Of a stretch of 64,000 nucleotides of DNA, positions 52,598 to 64,000 are shown piece by piece. Each line of letters opens with the position of its first letter. Position 1 is the first letter of the stretch. The stretch lies in NCBI GenBank assembly GCA_039090855.1, contig CM077024.1, forward strand, positions 66,645,594 to 66,709,593, written 5' to 3'. Source of the stretch: Macrothele yani (taxonomy: Eukaryota; Arthropoda; Arachnida; Araneae; Macrothelidae). The translations under genes were made by a program, and so were the position numbers. The notes below the pieces were generated by a model that searched no databases, was not told the origin of the DNA, and saw only the letters and a program-made list of their open reading frames with translations.

Positions 52598-54184
52598 ATC
52601 CAATTATTTATCTTTAATAAATGACATCCTAAATCAAATAAAAAAAAATCACCAACCTCCTAAGCATTTTTGTTTATTTTTTTTAACGCAGAGCATAAAT
52701 TCCCAAAGCCGTAATTTTATAAAACTTGTATCTGGTTATAAACTTATAAATTCGGACGAAATTTAATTGGCATGCAGGCGACCCTGGAAGCTGAGTCAAA
52801 GCATCAGAGAATAAATATTGTGAAGACACCCTTAAATGGTCTTCAAGTAGATCTTTTCGATTTCTATGTACATCGACGAGGAGGTAAGATGAAATGAGAA
52901 AAATGAAAACAGAGAAAGGGCATGCAGATTAGGTGTCGATAATGCTGGTTTTCTGTTTTCGTGTATCCAACACAGCATCAAGGAGAAATCAAACAGAAGT
53001 AATAAAAAATATATAAACATCCGGGTTTTACCTCGACGATCGACTGCCTGCTAGGAGCCTCACACAAGAGGAAGTTGATGCTAAGATAGTTTTTAAGAGA
53101 TCGTGGGGAGGAGATCAGGGTGGACTCAGTGTGTCTGGAGTTATGGGGACGAGTTTGTGTTTTCTTGTCACGTGACAGCAAAGCAACAGGTGGGGTATTC
53201 TGGGATAGGGCGAGTCCGGTATGATTTGACAGACCGTCTTTCTCCGGCCCCCCCACTTTGCGTTCTTTTAAACGTATATATCCCCCCTCCGCTTTTTCTC
53301 CTCCACTTGAAGAGTGTAAAATCAGCTTTATGAAGGATCGACTTAGCAACACTAGGCGATGATGTTGTAAGCGAGAAGTTTCGTTGGATCCTATAGGCGT
53401 ACGAGGATGGGAGGGGAGGGAAATGGGGAGTCGGAGCTGAGAGGACGAAGTAAATGAAAGGTGGGGTGTGCCATTGTGGTCGATAATTACAGTGTCAATC
53501 CCGTCCGGGAAGCGAGTGCTGGAAACAATGGGCCTGAAAAAGACCTGTGGTTGCTCACATCTGTCATCTGTCGATGGGGTTCAAAGGGTTACCCAGCGTT
53601 TTATTTTTATTTTTAATTCCTGGTTTTTTCTTTACTTCGATTCGATGAGGGTGGAGCGCCAATGACGAAAAAGCGAAAATAGAATATTACCACCTCTAAA
53701 AAGGAAGGGTAATGAAGCTGAAATTCATTTAGCATTTTGTTTGTTATTGGCATTAGGAAAGGAAGACATTTCACATGATGATTGAATCAGCTAGCAGCAT
53801 AATCACACGGACCAGGGAGTGCACGAGCGGTTAATGGTCCTCACAAGCCCCGCTGATTAAAGGAAATTGAAAGCAAGAACTGACACAGGTATCTGACAAT
53901 CCAGGAACAAATACGGGTATCTAAACAAACTCCCTGATGTTGTCCATTGAATTCCTGTATCTGATATCACTGCCATCTGAAAGAATATGCGACACCTCTG
54001 TTTCTGTAAGAACAAAGTTAATGAAGTAGCCCCTTAGAAATCATTTGTATGTACGATGGACATCTTGATAAGTAAATGATTGAGGATGGTGAAAGAAATT
54101 TGCAAATCAGTGGCCCGTGTTTAATGAATGCTGGAATGGATATTCAACACTGTGACAACGAAATAAGATTGCAATCAAACCATA
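52598..54184. other. Unannotated sequence
   Basis: A 124-residue minus frame (52978-53352) in a locally GC-richer patch has no recognised family. A host exon cannot be ruled out. Nothing else stands out. Confidence 0.3.
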
Positions 54185-54186
54185 TA

Positions 54187-55371
54187 CATCGGTGAACCAT
54201 TCCATTATGATCACCTCCAGCCTAGAAAAATGAGTGCCCCTGGAGACCGAATAGTGGCGCAGGTGAAGTTCACAGAGCAGTATATACTACCCTAGGACGA
54301 GCTTTCAGTTAGTAGAGTGTTCGGAGTCAGAATGGGAAAAACTGCCGATTTACCGGAGTTTTATAAAGGACAAATTGTGATGGCACAGTGGCTTGTTCAC
54401 GTGCCGCTGTAGTGAGTACGTAACAAAAGTGGTGCGCAGATGGCCAAACGACGAAACGTCGTCCAGCCCTGTGTCGTCCGCAGCTCATTGATGTCAGAGG
54501 GGAGCGGAGAATGTCGCGCATTGTTCACAGCAACCGCAGGACCACAGTGCGCCAAATCACCCGCAGCTACAACAGTGGTGATCAGGGCAATGTGTCACAG
54601 CACACAGTTCATCGCAGCCTTCTGCGCATGGGCCTGCGTAGCCGAATACTCAGTCGGGCTCCCATGCTTACTGCACGTCATCGCCAACAACACATGAAAT
54701 GGGCCCAGGTTCATGGAGATTGGACCATGGATAATTGGAAGAAAGATCCTGGTCTGACGAATCAAGATTCCTGGTGCATCACGTTGCGGCCGAGCGCGGA
54801 TACGCTGATTACCAACGGAGTCTATGGCACCTGGATGCACTGTTGGGAGGAAACAGGCCGGCGGCGGCGGCGGCGGCGGTGTTATGCTGTGGGCGGTGTT
54901 TTCTTGGGACACTTTTGGCGCCATTATCCCGATAGCACAATGCCTGACAGCTGTCGGGTATCTCTGAACGTCGTTGCGGACTAAGTTCACCTATTCATGG
55001 CAAGTGTGTTCCCTGCTGGTGATGGTCATTACCAACAGATAATGCGCCATGCCACACTTCCAGAATCGTCAAGGAGTGGTTTGAGGAACATGCTGGTGAC
55101 TTTCTGTTAATGCCCTGGCCTCCAAATTCACTTGACATGAACCCAATCGAACATTTGTAGTTCGACTTGGAAAAGAGGGTTCGCGCTAAATCACCACCAC
55201 CCCAAAATGTACGGTAACTGGAGGACCTGCTGTTGACCTTATGGTACCAGATACCCCAAGATATCTATCGCTGTCTCATCGAATCGATGCCTCGCCGAGT
55301 GGCAGCTGGTTTGTGGGCTAAAGGGGGTCCTACAGCTTATTAGGTAGGTGGTCATAATGGGCTCATCGGTG
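54187..55371 (+). mobile_element. Tc1-like DNA transposon, family A, copy 2
   Basis: TA at 54185-54186 and 55372-55373. The ends catcggtgaaccattccatt and (reverse complement) accgatgagcccattatgac-type words form an imperfect inverted repeat shared with the element at 3213. It is slightly shorter because of internal deletions. Confidence 0.9.
54331..55343 (+). pseudogene. Broken Tc1-like transposase (family A, copy 2)
   Basis: The start MGKTADLPEFYKGQIVMAQW at 54331 is followed by a deletion of part of the helix-turn-helix compared with copy 1. A long piece reads MSRIVHSNRRTTVRQITRSY and HRSLLRMGLRSRILSRAPML. The first-Asp motif is shifted out of frame (GLTNQDSW in place of WSDESRF). A GGC trinucleotide tract near 54860-54880 is expanded relative to copy 1. 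Downstream come DNAPCHTSRIVKEWFEEHAG and DMNPIEHL followed by a stop. Here the catalytic Glu is retained, with 36 residues from the second Asp (DD36E). Inactive. Confidence 0.85.
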
Positions 55372-55540
55372 TATGTATCGTGTTCCTGGGTGGTGGTGGA
55401 CTAAGCAGCGGTATTCTGGGATAGAAGTTCCTGATCAACATAAGCATGAGACACCACCACTGTTGATATCCAGTAGCTGTTTGACGTGCTCTGTGGTAGA
55501 AAGCTCAACAATCGACAAAGTGCACCACAGGGAATTTGTC

Positions 55541-55629
<89 letters not shown>
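55541..55629. repeat. (GT)n(GA)n microsatellite
   Basis: About 24 bp of GT followed by about 65 bp of GA with CAG interruptions. Confidence 0.96.
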
Positions 55630-55714
55630 TGGGGGAGTATCATGGTGTTATAGCAAACATTTTTCAAAAAAAAAAAAAATGATGAGAGTCAGAGCTACTT
55701 AAGAAGAAGGATAA

Positions 55715-55920
55715 TGCCGCCTGGATGGCGCATTGGTCTAAGCGCTGCCTTTTGACCATTCGTCCGAGATGGGTCCGGGTTTGATTCCAGTAGAGGTATG
55801 TATGTTCTCTTTGTTTTAAGGTATTGGCTCCTTCCCTTCTTTGGAACCAGTGGCCCTAAATTAGGGACAGACGACTACTTACAGCCTATTAAGTTGATCA
55901 CGGTTATTCTTAACCTCCCC
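55715..55920 (+). mobile_element. tRNA-derived SINE, family 1, full length, diverged
   Basis: Head gccgcctggatggcgcattg, B-box gggtttgattcc (changed), body ctttggaaccagtggcccta and gacgactacttacagcc, ending taacctcc. The poly-A tail is lost. Confidence 0.88.
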
Positions 55921-57391
55921 GCACAAAATAAGATGACATGCCTTCGAGCGTTTTCGATGTCCAGAATGTTGCCTACAAAACCAACCTCCTATCCTTTTTC
56001 TAGGGCATATTAGAAAACGCACAGCTCCAAAAATACTGAATGAACCAGCCTCTGGATGTGTCTCTTCCATCGTTTGTATACAAGACCGAATTAGAATTCG
56101 TCTGTTTGCAACATACTATTTGTACTTTTAGTAAGGCGAGATTTTTCATCATTCTAGTAGATGGTCTTTCGTTGCATTGTATTTATTCATATAAGGATGG
56201 TCAGATAACAAGATAAAATATTACTTGCTTATGTAGTTAGCACATTATAAAACATCGTTGCTGTTTGTGATCCCATATTAATGGCATGTCAACAACTTAC
56301 GTATAAAAATAGGGGTTTTTTAGAGGCATAAAAAATAACTTAAGTAATCTAATCTCCTTTTGGGAGCTAAAAAAATCGTTTCCCCGAACAGAATTTGTTT
56401 TTCTAGACTTAAACGTGTGTGCGGGTGCGTGGGTATGTGCTTGTGTGAGTCTGTGTGACCCCATTCTTCTTCCCAGAAGAGTTATGCACTCACACTCAAA
56501 TCTATTCGTGAAGCTATTACTATTCACTGAACTTAAAAAAATAAATAACAGTAAAAATAGTGATAGCCATACAAGTGACAGCAGACTTTCGCATTTTTCT
56601 GCTTTTACGTTTGTGTAATTGATAATTATCTAAACTTAAATTTTTATGACTTAGATATATTTTGACATATTCAGTACTTCTTTGTATAGTTTGTGACGTG
56701 TATTCTAAATTAACTTCCCTTTTTAGTTTCTTTCCCTATGTAAATCTTGAGTTTGTTCTCAGTTATACTTCACACTTAACGTGATATCTTTTCTCTCAAA
56801 TGAATACTGTTGGCAACATAATTGAGGTGGAATGAACGTGACGTATGCCTGTTATTAGATAAGAACAAGAGATATAAACTACGATACAACTGTTGCTTGT
56901 GGAGCGTTGTGAGCAATTAATGTGAAGCGATAAATGTGGAGCGTTGTGAAACGTAGCGTTGTTGGTGTGTGGTGCGTTTAATGTGGAGCGCTATGTTATG
57001 TTACGATGTATTGGAGAAAACATCTTGAATAAAGCATCATTTCCGTAAGTTTGACTTCTGTTTTTAAATCTTTCGTCTGGCCGCTAAATTTTAATTTAGG
57101 AACGCTTTCATCGTATGGTGATGTTTTAAAATAACGTAGCAGTACGAAAAGACGTATTACGTGATAAGTTTTTTTATGAAGGTGTTAAAAAGTTAGAACT
57201 GTTGTTATTATTCTCCTAACATGCATAACACAGCAGTGTTACGAATAAAATGACCACTCATTGTACTTATATGCATAAACAGTGAAAAAAAAAACTTAAA
57301 AAGAGCTGGTGAAAAAATCTAATAGTGAAATTTTTATATCTAACCTACCAAAATTTAGCTTTTAAATGGAGAGGAGTATAGGAATCATTAC
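55921..57391. other. Unannotated AT-rich sequence
   Basis: At about 56900-57000 short echoes of tgtggagcgttgtg recur three or four times. An agatataaacta word near 56865 and ttgaataaagcatcattt near 57025 hint at a solo LTR, but no target duplication or TG...CA border could be fixed. Confidence 0.3.
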
Positions 57392-57393
57392 TA

Positions 57394-58737
57394 CAGGATG
57401 TTTCATAAAGAATGTCCCGATTTGAAAAGTGGATATCTCGGCAACCACGAACCACCGATGAATGCGACTCGTATCATGTCTACGGGCGTGGCCCAGAGTT
57501 TCTTATGACTACCGCTAGATGGCAGCACGAGTGTCCAAACAGCCGCTACGTTTAGTGAGTAAGAAGATGGCGTCGAGGCAACAGAAGGCGTTTTGTGTGC
57601 TCGAATTTAACAAGACCAAGTCCGTGGTTACGGTGCAGCGTGCGTTTAAACGGCGTTGCGGCAGTGCTCTACCAGTGAGCAAAAACATTCGTCGTTGGTA
57701 TCGACAATTTGAAGAAACAGGGTGTTTATGTAAAGGAAAGAGTCCTGGATGACCAACCACCTCAGCGACGAATGTGCAACAAATTCACGAGGCATTTTAG
57801 CGAAGCCCACGGAAGTCTACTGGTCGTGCGAGCCGCGAACTTGCCATCCCTCATGTGACTGTTTGGCGTGTTTTACGACGACGTTTGCTGCTGAAGCCGT
57901 ACAGATTGCAACTGGTGCAAGCTCTTCGTGGAGGTGACAAAACACAACGAAAAGATTTTTGTGCAACTCTGTTAGAGGACATGGAGGACGACACCGTCGT
58001 ACAAAGGTTGATTTTTAGCGATGAAGCAACCTTTCATGTAAGCGGAAAATTTCGCGCCACAATGTTCGCATATGGGGACTGGAGAATCCACATGAAACTC
58101 TTCAACATAGACGTAATTCACCCAAACTAAATGTTTTTTGCGCGGTTTCTCTTAGAAAGGTTTGTGGCCCTTTCTTTTTTTCGGACAACACGGTTACGGG
58201 CAACTGCTATCTTGCAACGCTGAAGGACTGGCTACTTCCACAGCTGCAGGACGACTTTGAAGATTACATTTTGCAGCAGAACGGCGCACCGCCACATTGA
58301 AACCTCCAAGTTCGTCAGTTTCTAAACGACACATTGCCTCAGCGTCGAATTGGACGCAGGGGACCCCATGACTTGGCACCACACGCTTGGCCTCCGAGAT
58401 TTTCCAGACATCACAACATGTGACTTTTTTTTTTTTTAATACGTAAAAGACCGTGTTTATGTTCCCCCTTTACCCGCTGACTTGGATGAGCTCCGAACGA
58501 GAATCACGGCCGCAGTAAGTTCTTTGACTGAAGACACTCTCCGATGCATTTGGGATGAATTCAGCTATCGGTTTGATGTTGTCCGTGCAGCAGGTGGTGG
58601 GCACATTGAGCATTTGTAATTGTGGTGAGTGAAACTTTAGACCTTCCTTCATACTTGGCTCTTTGTTTTGTAACTATCCCACATTTGCCTTATTAAATAT
58701 ACTACTTTGAAATCGTGTCATTCTTTTTGAAACACCC
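57394..58737 (+). mobile_element. Tc/mariner-type transposon (DUF4817-like class), complete
   Basis: TA at 57392-57393 and 58738-58739. The TIRs caggatgtttcataaagaat and (reverse complement) gggtgtttcaaaaagaat-type match with a few changes. 1.34 kb, with the transposase remnant between. Confidence 0.9.
57567..58619 (+). pseudogene. Broken transposase of the DUF4817-like mariner class
   Basis: Starts MASRQQKAFCVLEFNKTKSV, a common insect transposon N-terminal domain, then SKNIRRWYRQFEETGCLCKG. A TGA follows SPG where Arg is usual. The frames then give RSPRKSTGRASRELAIPHVT and WRVLRRRLLLKPYRLQLVQA, LIFSDEATFHVSGKF (first Asp), LQQNGAPPH where QQDGAPPH is expected (second Asp changed to Asn), TCDFFF (third Asp), and the C-terminus GGGHIEHL ending at 58619. 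Several frameshifts, including a T run near 58424. The family knowledge comes from common insect repeats. Inactive. Confidence 0.88.
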
Positions 58738-58739
58738 TA

Positions 58740-59160
58740 CTTCTTTCCTCTATAAGCTCGAACTTGGCATCGTTGTAGCGTTCTTTACTATTTGTATCCT
58801 GGAGAAAACTACTTAAGATTTTGAGAATACTACCTCAGCTTATTTACACTCTCTTTCTCGAAGTGAAACAAAGTCCCTCAGATAAAGTTTCATGAAGACT
58901 TACTTACGGTTCCATCTTTTTATTCCAACATCATCGTGTGAGCACTTTGCTCGAACATTCCGAAATACGTAAGGAATTAATCACAGTAGTATTAATTTTT
59001 CAAAATTGATTAACGTGAGTTAGTAAGCAGAAAAGCCAACTATTCCAGACACTCAGTGTATAACAACACAACTCGAATACGCAAACTCCAAATAAACACA
59101 GCTTCGGTTTAGCGCAGCTTCCACCACCACACATTTTGGGTGCTGCTGCAACACTATATG
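58740..59160. other. Unannotated spacer
   Basis: No element recognised between the two transposons. Confidence 0.3.
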
Positions 59161-60401
59161 CACTACATTGACAAAAGTCACCGGACACCCCTTCAAAAGC
59201 AAATGAACGGATCCTTCGTGTTGTTAAGATGCGCGGTACAGCTGCAAACAGTATAAAAACAAGCCTGCAGATGACCGCGATCATATCGCACTGTGAGATT
59301 GAACGAAAATGTCGCGGTGGGGGAGAACTGACTTTGAGAAAGGACAGATTATTGGGTGTTATATTAGTCGGTTGTCTATAAGAGAAACAGGGAGGCGTTT
59401 AAACATACCCAAGTCAACTGTTTTGGATGTACTGAATAAGTGAAAGACACGTGGCGTGCCTGAAGAAGCAAAACGTACCGGCAGACCAAAGAAAATCAGT
59501 GATAGCGGACCTCGAAGCCTCCGAAGAGTCGTTACAGCTAATCGACGGAGTACTGCACAAGACCTCAGTGTACAGGTAAGTAAAAATGCTGGAACCTATG
59601 TATGTACACGTACCATTCGCCGAGAACTTAATTCTATGAGTTACCGTGATCGTGCGGCTGCTCATAGCGTTTCATCTCCCCTCGGAATATTACTCGTCGT
59701 TTAGCATGGTGTAAAGAACATTTATCGTGGACCATAGATCAATGGAAACGGGTCCTATGGACTGATGAATCCAGATACACGATCCATCAGTCTGATGGCC
59801 GTGTGTGGGTATGGCGGCAGCCGGGGGAACGCTATTTACCACAAGTACTGTTCCTACGGTAAAGTTTGGAGCTGGCAGTGTACTCCTGTGGGGGTGATTT
59901 TCGTGGTATGGTCCCGGCCCATCGGTTATCGTGGAGAAACCTGTTAACCAGCACGTCTACCTCGATATTCTGGACAATTATGCCCTACCAACTCTGTGGC
60001 GATACTATGGAATCGAGACTTGTTGGTACCAGCAGGATAATGCACCGAGCCGTAAAGCAAGGACTGTTACGACGTGGTTTGACGATAATTCAGTATCGTG
60101 TGTGGACTGGCCAGCACAGAACCCTAATCTTAATTCCATAGATCACTTATGGGATGAATTAGAGCGCCGCATAAGAAGATTGGAACCAAGGCCTACTACT
60201 AAGCAACAGTTAGCGGCAGCATTATATACTGAATGGAAGCGTATACCTATCGCTATGCTCCAAAACCTTTTCAAAAGCATGTCTCGAAGGGTCAGTGCAT
60301 GCATTAAGGCCAAAGGTGGACCGACACCGAACTAATGTATGTCAACAAATGCTATGTTGTGTTTCTCTTCTAGGTGTCCGGTGACTTTTGTTAATATAGT
60401 G
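59161..60401 (+). mobile_element. Tc1-like DNA transposon, family E, complete
   Basis: The left TIR cactacattgacaaaagtca and right TIR (reverse complement cactatattaacaaaagtca), then ccggacacc, match over about 29 bp with two changes. TA follows at 60402-60403; the left flank is tg, probably a mutated TA. 1.24 kb. Confidence 0.9.
59309..60335 (+). pseudogene. Broken Tc1-like transposase (family E)
   Basis: Starts MSRWGRTDFEKGQIIGCYIS at 59309, a helix-turn-helix domain. A TGA replaces the Trp after VLNK. The linker is RTGRPKKISDSGPRSLRRVV. A frameshift near 59690 follows; the next frame has LAWCKEHLSWTIDQWKRVLW and TDESRYTIHQSDGRV (first Asp). Another shift near 59860 leads to 59931-60335: WYQQDNAPSRKARTV (second Asp) and NPNLNSIDHLWDELERRI, with 34 residues between. 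The expected NPIE reads NSID, so Glu is changed to Asp. The C-terminus is KAKGGPTPN. Inactive, but with a moderate number of lesions. Confidence 0.9.
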
Positions 60402-60403
60402 TA

Positions 60404-62142
60404 TTACTATAGTTCCTATCTGTCAACATGCATGCGTCATGCTCTGTGACCTCAGAATTGTGGCCAACCTCATTCCGCGAGAAAGAAGATATAGCGTTAA
60501 GACTGAAAACGCTGAACTCAAATTTACATAGAGAAAGCAACTAAAAATGAAAGTTAATTTAGAGTATACTTCAAATCATGATAAAAAAAAAAAACAATAA
60601 ATGCAACATATATTTTACTTATGTTTCGTAATAAGTTACAATCAAAAGTCCTACTTTGGAAAGGTGCTGTGTTCCGTAAACGCTCATCCAATTGAGAAAT
60701 AAGTGATACAAACGTTATCAAAATACGTTTCAGTATTATTCCTGAGAAATATCTTTCTAGTACTCTTATTTCCAACCACAAAGGAACGCACATACAAATT
60801 TGCGGAAGGTGTGTTTGGCATTTTCATTATCCTCATTCTTCTGCTATGTAGGAAGATCGTGTTGCTACTCACTACGCATTTACATCAATCATAAGGCGAC
60901 GATCATGGAAATTCTATAATTCACGAACCACTTTCCGTCATTTCTTTTGTGAATTAACGGAGCATATTTCTGATACCATCTTCTTCGTGAAATGACGGGG
61001 AAAAGAACCTGAATTTCACAGATTTTTCATATGACAGTTCTGAATTTTTAGAAACCCTTTCGCAATTCCTTTTTTCACTTTTTTCATATTGACGGTAAAT
61101 TGTATTTTTTAAGATGTGTTAACAGAAAATTCTGAATTTTCAGAAATTTTTCCGCAATTCCTTTCGTATATTGACGGAAAAAATCTGTTCTCACCTTTTC
61201 CGTATCCCTATAACGAGAAATTTCCGCTAATAGGAGCGATTTGCGGGAATACTGGAGCTTTGACTAACTGTTAAATTTCAATCGTCTGTGGGAGGATCTG
61301 ATTTTGAAGTTCTTTAGCGAGACGGGATATTGTGGATATCATATCGCACGAAATTTTGGTTATTGAGGCAGCAGATATTCCAACCCCTCTTTCCCGTTTT
61401 GTGCACCAGCTATTGTAAATTGTGTTACCGTAAGACACAGGGTACTTAAATTATTGCACAGATGATTGCACGACGTCTATATGCATCAGTCTTTGGACTT
61501 CTTAAGACAGAAGTTATCATAACTAACAGGAGTAAATTTGAAATTTAGGAGTTTTATTAAATAACACTATAAAGCAATACATTTCTCCTTTTCTTAAAGA
61601 TAATTGAAAGTCCTTGTCAATTTAGAAAGATCTCAGGTTGCAAAGTATTTTTGCTTCGAAAAAATACGAAGAATAAAAATACTTAAGTTGTGATAAGCAG
61701 GGTCGTAGCTATCTGGAGGGTGCTTGGCCTCCCAGAATGGCCATTGCAGGGGCGTAAATTCGTGCTCTGGGGGAAGAAAAAATAGAAATTGTATCTAAAA
61801 GGAACGCTACACACTTCAGTAGTTTCTTTTAAAAGACTTTAGTTAGTCTCATACAGTATTCCATACAGCTAACCAGGGTACACATACAATATGAGGTGTG
61901 AATATCTCATATCCACGAAAGAAATTTTCCAAAACAGTGAGTGGAGGCATGGAAAACAATATGCTGATATGCCTGACCACCATGACCTTTTTGAACCTGT
62001 CACTGAAATGAAAAGGTAATTAATCATTTGTGCTAGGTAATTAAAAATCACCTGATGGAGACGCCTCAGTTGCTGAGCCCATCCCTACGGATTTATGAAG
62101 TCAGATGCTGACAGATAAACACATATAGCGTCAGGCATTGTT
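60404..62142. other. Unannotated AT-rich sequence
   Basis: About 60900-61210 holds several loosely similar words (ttgacggaaaaa, gaattttcagaaattttt, cgcaattcctttc), a weak short repeat cluster. The G/C-rich word ggtgcttggcctcccagaatgg near 61720 echoes the start of the window. No gene seen. Confidence 0.3.
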
Positions 62143-62273
62143 GGCACCGTAGCGTAAGGCGAACGCACCCTGCAAGTTATCGAGAGATCTGGGAATCGAT
62201 CCCAGCGGTGTCGAAATAAGAAATTTCGGATGCTGTGTGTTAATTAAAGAAAAACGTGGAAAGAGCGATGACT
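62143..62273 (+). mobile_element. tRNA-derived SINE, family 2, third copy
   Basis: ggcaccgtagcgtaaggcga, then a B-box-like gggaatcgatcccagcgg and the family 3' body acgtggaaagagcgatgac, shared with 11461-11912. Diverged and without a clear target duplication. Confidence 0.7.
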
Positions 62274-64000
62274 TGGTCTATTTACATTGTCTCCACGTAT
62301 TTGGAAGATTTTCACCATTTGTGTTCTGTCGCAGAAAGTCCATATGAGCTTTTAACCTTGAACGGAATTTTTCCAAGCCTTACCCTTACAGCTTCTTACT
62401 ATTGTTCCGTTCACTATCTGATGCTTATTCGTTCTGCGCTGGTTTGTTTTTCGTTCTGCATTTCTGAGGAGTGTTGTGTTGTCGGCGTTAACATAACGCT
62501 TACACTTTACTTGGTATTTACAACGTGTGGTTCTTGGGTATTTACCTAATTTTTACATTTTTAATAAAATTATATCAAAAACTCGAAGTTCGATTTTTTG
62601 AACCATCATAATGCTTTCCTATTACGGCGGTGTGTGAAAAAGTAAAAACTACGTATTATTTGAGTGGAACTGGAAAGGGCGCAATTTTGAACTCGAAGGG
62701 GCATAATTAAGTCTCGCCCTCCCAGACAAGAAAAGTTTGCTACGGTCTTGCTGATGAGTCATCCTAGAGAAAAAATAAAATTATTTGAAACCTATTAAAA
62801 ATAATATGCCCCAACAGAAAATAAAATGATTAATTCATCCACATTAATGACAAAAACATTTCATTATCATACAATCGGAGTTCTATCGTGAAAGTGCTGG
62901 TAAAGTCCTCCTCACCTGCTGGATAAACGTTCAAGCTTGCAGGACGGACTATCTGGATTAGCGGTAAGACGTGCGTCTTCTACTGAGCCAACCCAAACAA
63001 CCTCGGAAAGGAATCTTATGCAAGGGCTTATTCGGCGGTTTTATTTTCTGTATAAATACAGAAAAACTAGGAACGAACCCTTCGGAATTATAAGGAATTA
63101 TTCACTACGGAAATACTGTCAAAAAAAAAAAAAAAAAAAGTTAAAAAAGTTAAAAGATGGACACCTACTGACAACTTTGCTGCACGTTATTTTCAGGAAT
63201 TCTCCGAGAATTCATACCATTTATTTCTTATGGTGTACACGTAAAGCTTGCCATCGGGTTGTAGAGCTCTGGGAACAGTCTGCTTCCCGTGTGACTCACT
63301 ATTCTGTAATTTCGCGATTGGGTTTTTGCAGCGGACCTGAAATTCCATTTGCAAAGCAGTTTGATACAATTCTCTCATTATTTCGGTCTCTTTCCTACCT
63401 ACCTCTCCTTCCTCTCTTCTACCAGTTTTGGCACAGAAACTAAACAGCGGAATTTTAAAAATCAGTCTCGACTGATATTGCTAAATGTATTATTATTTTG
63501 CGAAGATGAAAAAGATCATATCAATTTTATTTTGATATCTCTAAAACATTCTGGTAAAATGCAGATGACTAAACAAGAAACGTAATCGATATGTTTTGAA
63601 TGTCATGTTTCCTGCTGTGACTAGGCAAAGCTTTTGGCAAAAATGCACTGCTTTAAATATCGCGTGAAGCGCCTTGTCCGATGTCTTATGTTACACACAC
63701 ACACACACACACACACAGAGAGACGTGGGACGTTCAGCGCCTGGACTGGTAACATTTCCTCAAAGGTATTTTTATTCCATCTTGATATCATGAAATAAGC
63801 TGGTACTTTGCAGTAAAAGGTCGTGACGTCGCGGAGCAGAATTGACACGCGAGGGCTACCCTAAAACACAGTGTCTATTACGTGGAGCATGTCGTGACTT
63901 GTTTTCTGAAACTTTGGGTAACACGATATCTAGACACGCAGACAATAATCTGCGACAGCTGGATGTGCCCATAAGTAAGTCTTATCGCCTTCATCTTGTG
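62274..64000. other. Unannotated AT-rich sequence to the window end
   Basis: A run of A near 63121 and a (CA)n tract at about 63693-63718. The 168-residue plus frame at 62937-63443 runs through the A tract and has no recognised family. Confidence 0.3.
63693..63718. repeat. (CA)n microsatellite
   Basis: About 12 CA dinucleotides followed by GAGAGA. Confidence 0.95.

Noticed and set aside
55401..55702. Ser/Leu- and Arg/Glu-rich frames
   Set aside because: Translation of the (GT)n(GA)n microsatellite.
56808..57070. Possible solo LTR (TATA-like agatataaacta and ttgaataaagcatc)
   Set aside because: No target duplication, no defined ends and no second copy in the window.
62937..63443. 168-residue plus-strand frame
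   Set aside because: It runs through a homopolymer A tract giving a Lys run, and no recognisable motif or plausible splice context was seen.
1..64000. CRISPR array, operons, bacterial genes
   Set aside because: Repeat types, SINEs, microsatellites and gene structure are eukaryotic. No regularly spaced repeat-spacer pattern was found; the 24-bp and 52-bp arrays are contiguous minisatellites.

Overview
This window looks like repeat-rich, non-coding nuclear DNA from an arthropod. It is AT-rich, has no operons and no bacterial-style gene packing, and has long runs with no credible open reading frame. Almost everything recognisable is a transposable element of a kind common in insects and chelicerates: Tc1 and mariner DNA transposons, a full-length RTE-type non-LTR retrotransposon, tRNA-derived SINEs, a hAT-like MITE and tiny LTR retroelements (TRIMs). 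I cannot name the species, and I found no intact host protein gene. All element names below are descriptive, because no database was consulted.

Layout. 0-7.5 kb: a 66-bp-arm hairpin (437-595), a broken Tc1-like element (3213-4441), a TRIM with tRNA-like LTRs (4890-5270) and a SINE. 7.5-14 kb: a Tc1 element whose transposase is spoiled by two stop codons (7570-8756), five SINE copies, an inverted pair of a second SINE family (11461-11912), a 24-bp minisatellite and a second, much younger TRIM (13202-13783). 14-18 kb: a roughly 155-bp repeat array and a decayed gene of an unnamed arthropod transposon-type protein family (15340-17805), split by a hAT-like MITE with an 8-bp target duplication. 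18-25 kb: a mariner with long inverted ends (18876-20170), a degraded Tc1, and a Tc1 copy carrying a 291-bp insert that is duplicated 1.3 kb downstream, with a fold-back scar at one junction.

25-33 kb: an imperfect-palindrome element, a reverse-oriented copy of the 155-bp repeat, and two complete Tc1-like elements. One (29102-30640) lacks its third catalytic acidic residue. The other (31166-32649) has an internal 262-bp tandem duplication. 33-43 kb: SINEs, a full-length RTE-type element with an 11-bp target duplication (37279-40446), and an old degenerate array around it. 46.6-50.5 kb: a 3.9-kb DNA transposon with inverted ends of about 490 bp, a 4-bp AAGT target duplication and a heavily mutated transposase of a superfamily I cannot name. 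50-64 kb: a young SINE, a 52-bp minisatellite and three more complete but dead Tc1/mariner elements (54187-55371, 57394-58737, 59161-60401).

The strongest novel signal is the pair of TRIMs. Each has short LTRs starting TGTGACGT, a tRNA-like block inside the LTR (A-box and B-box recognisable in the young one), a tRNA-Lys-type primer-binding site (TGGCGCCCGAAC), a purine tract next to the downstream LTR, and a shared small hairpin between the LTRs. No autonomous partner is present here, so they would depend on proteins supplied elsewhere.
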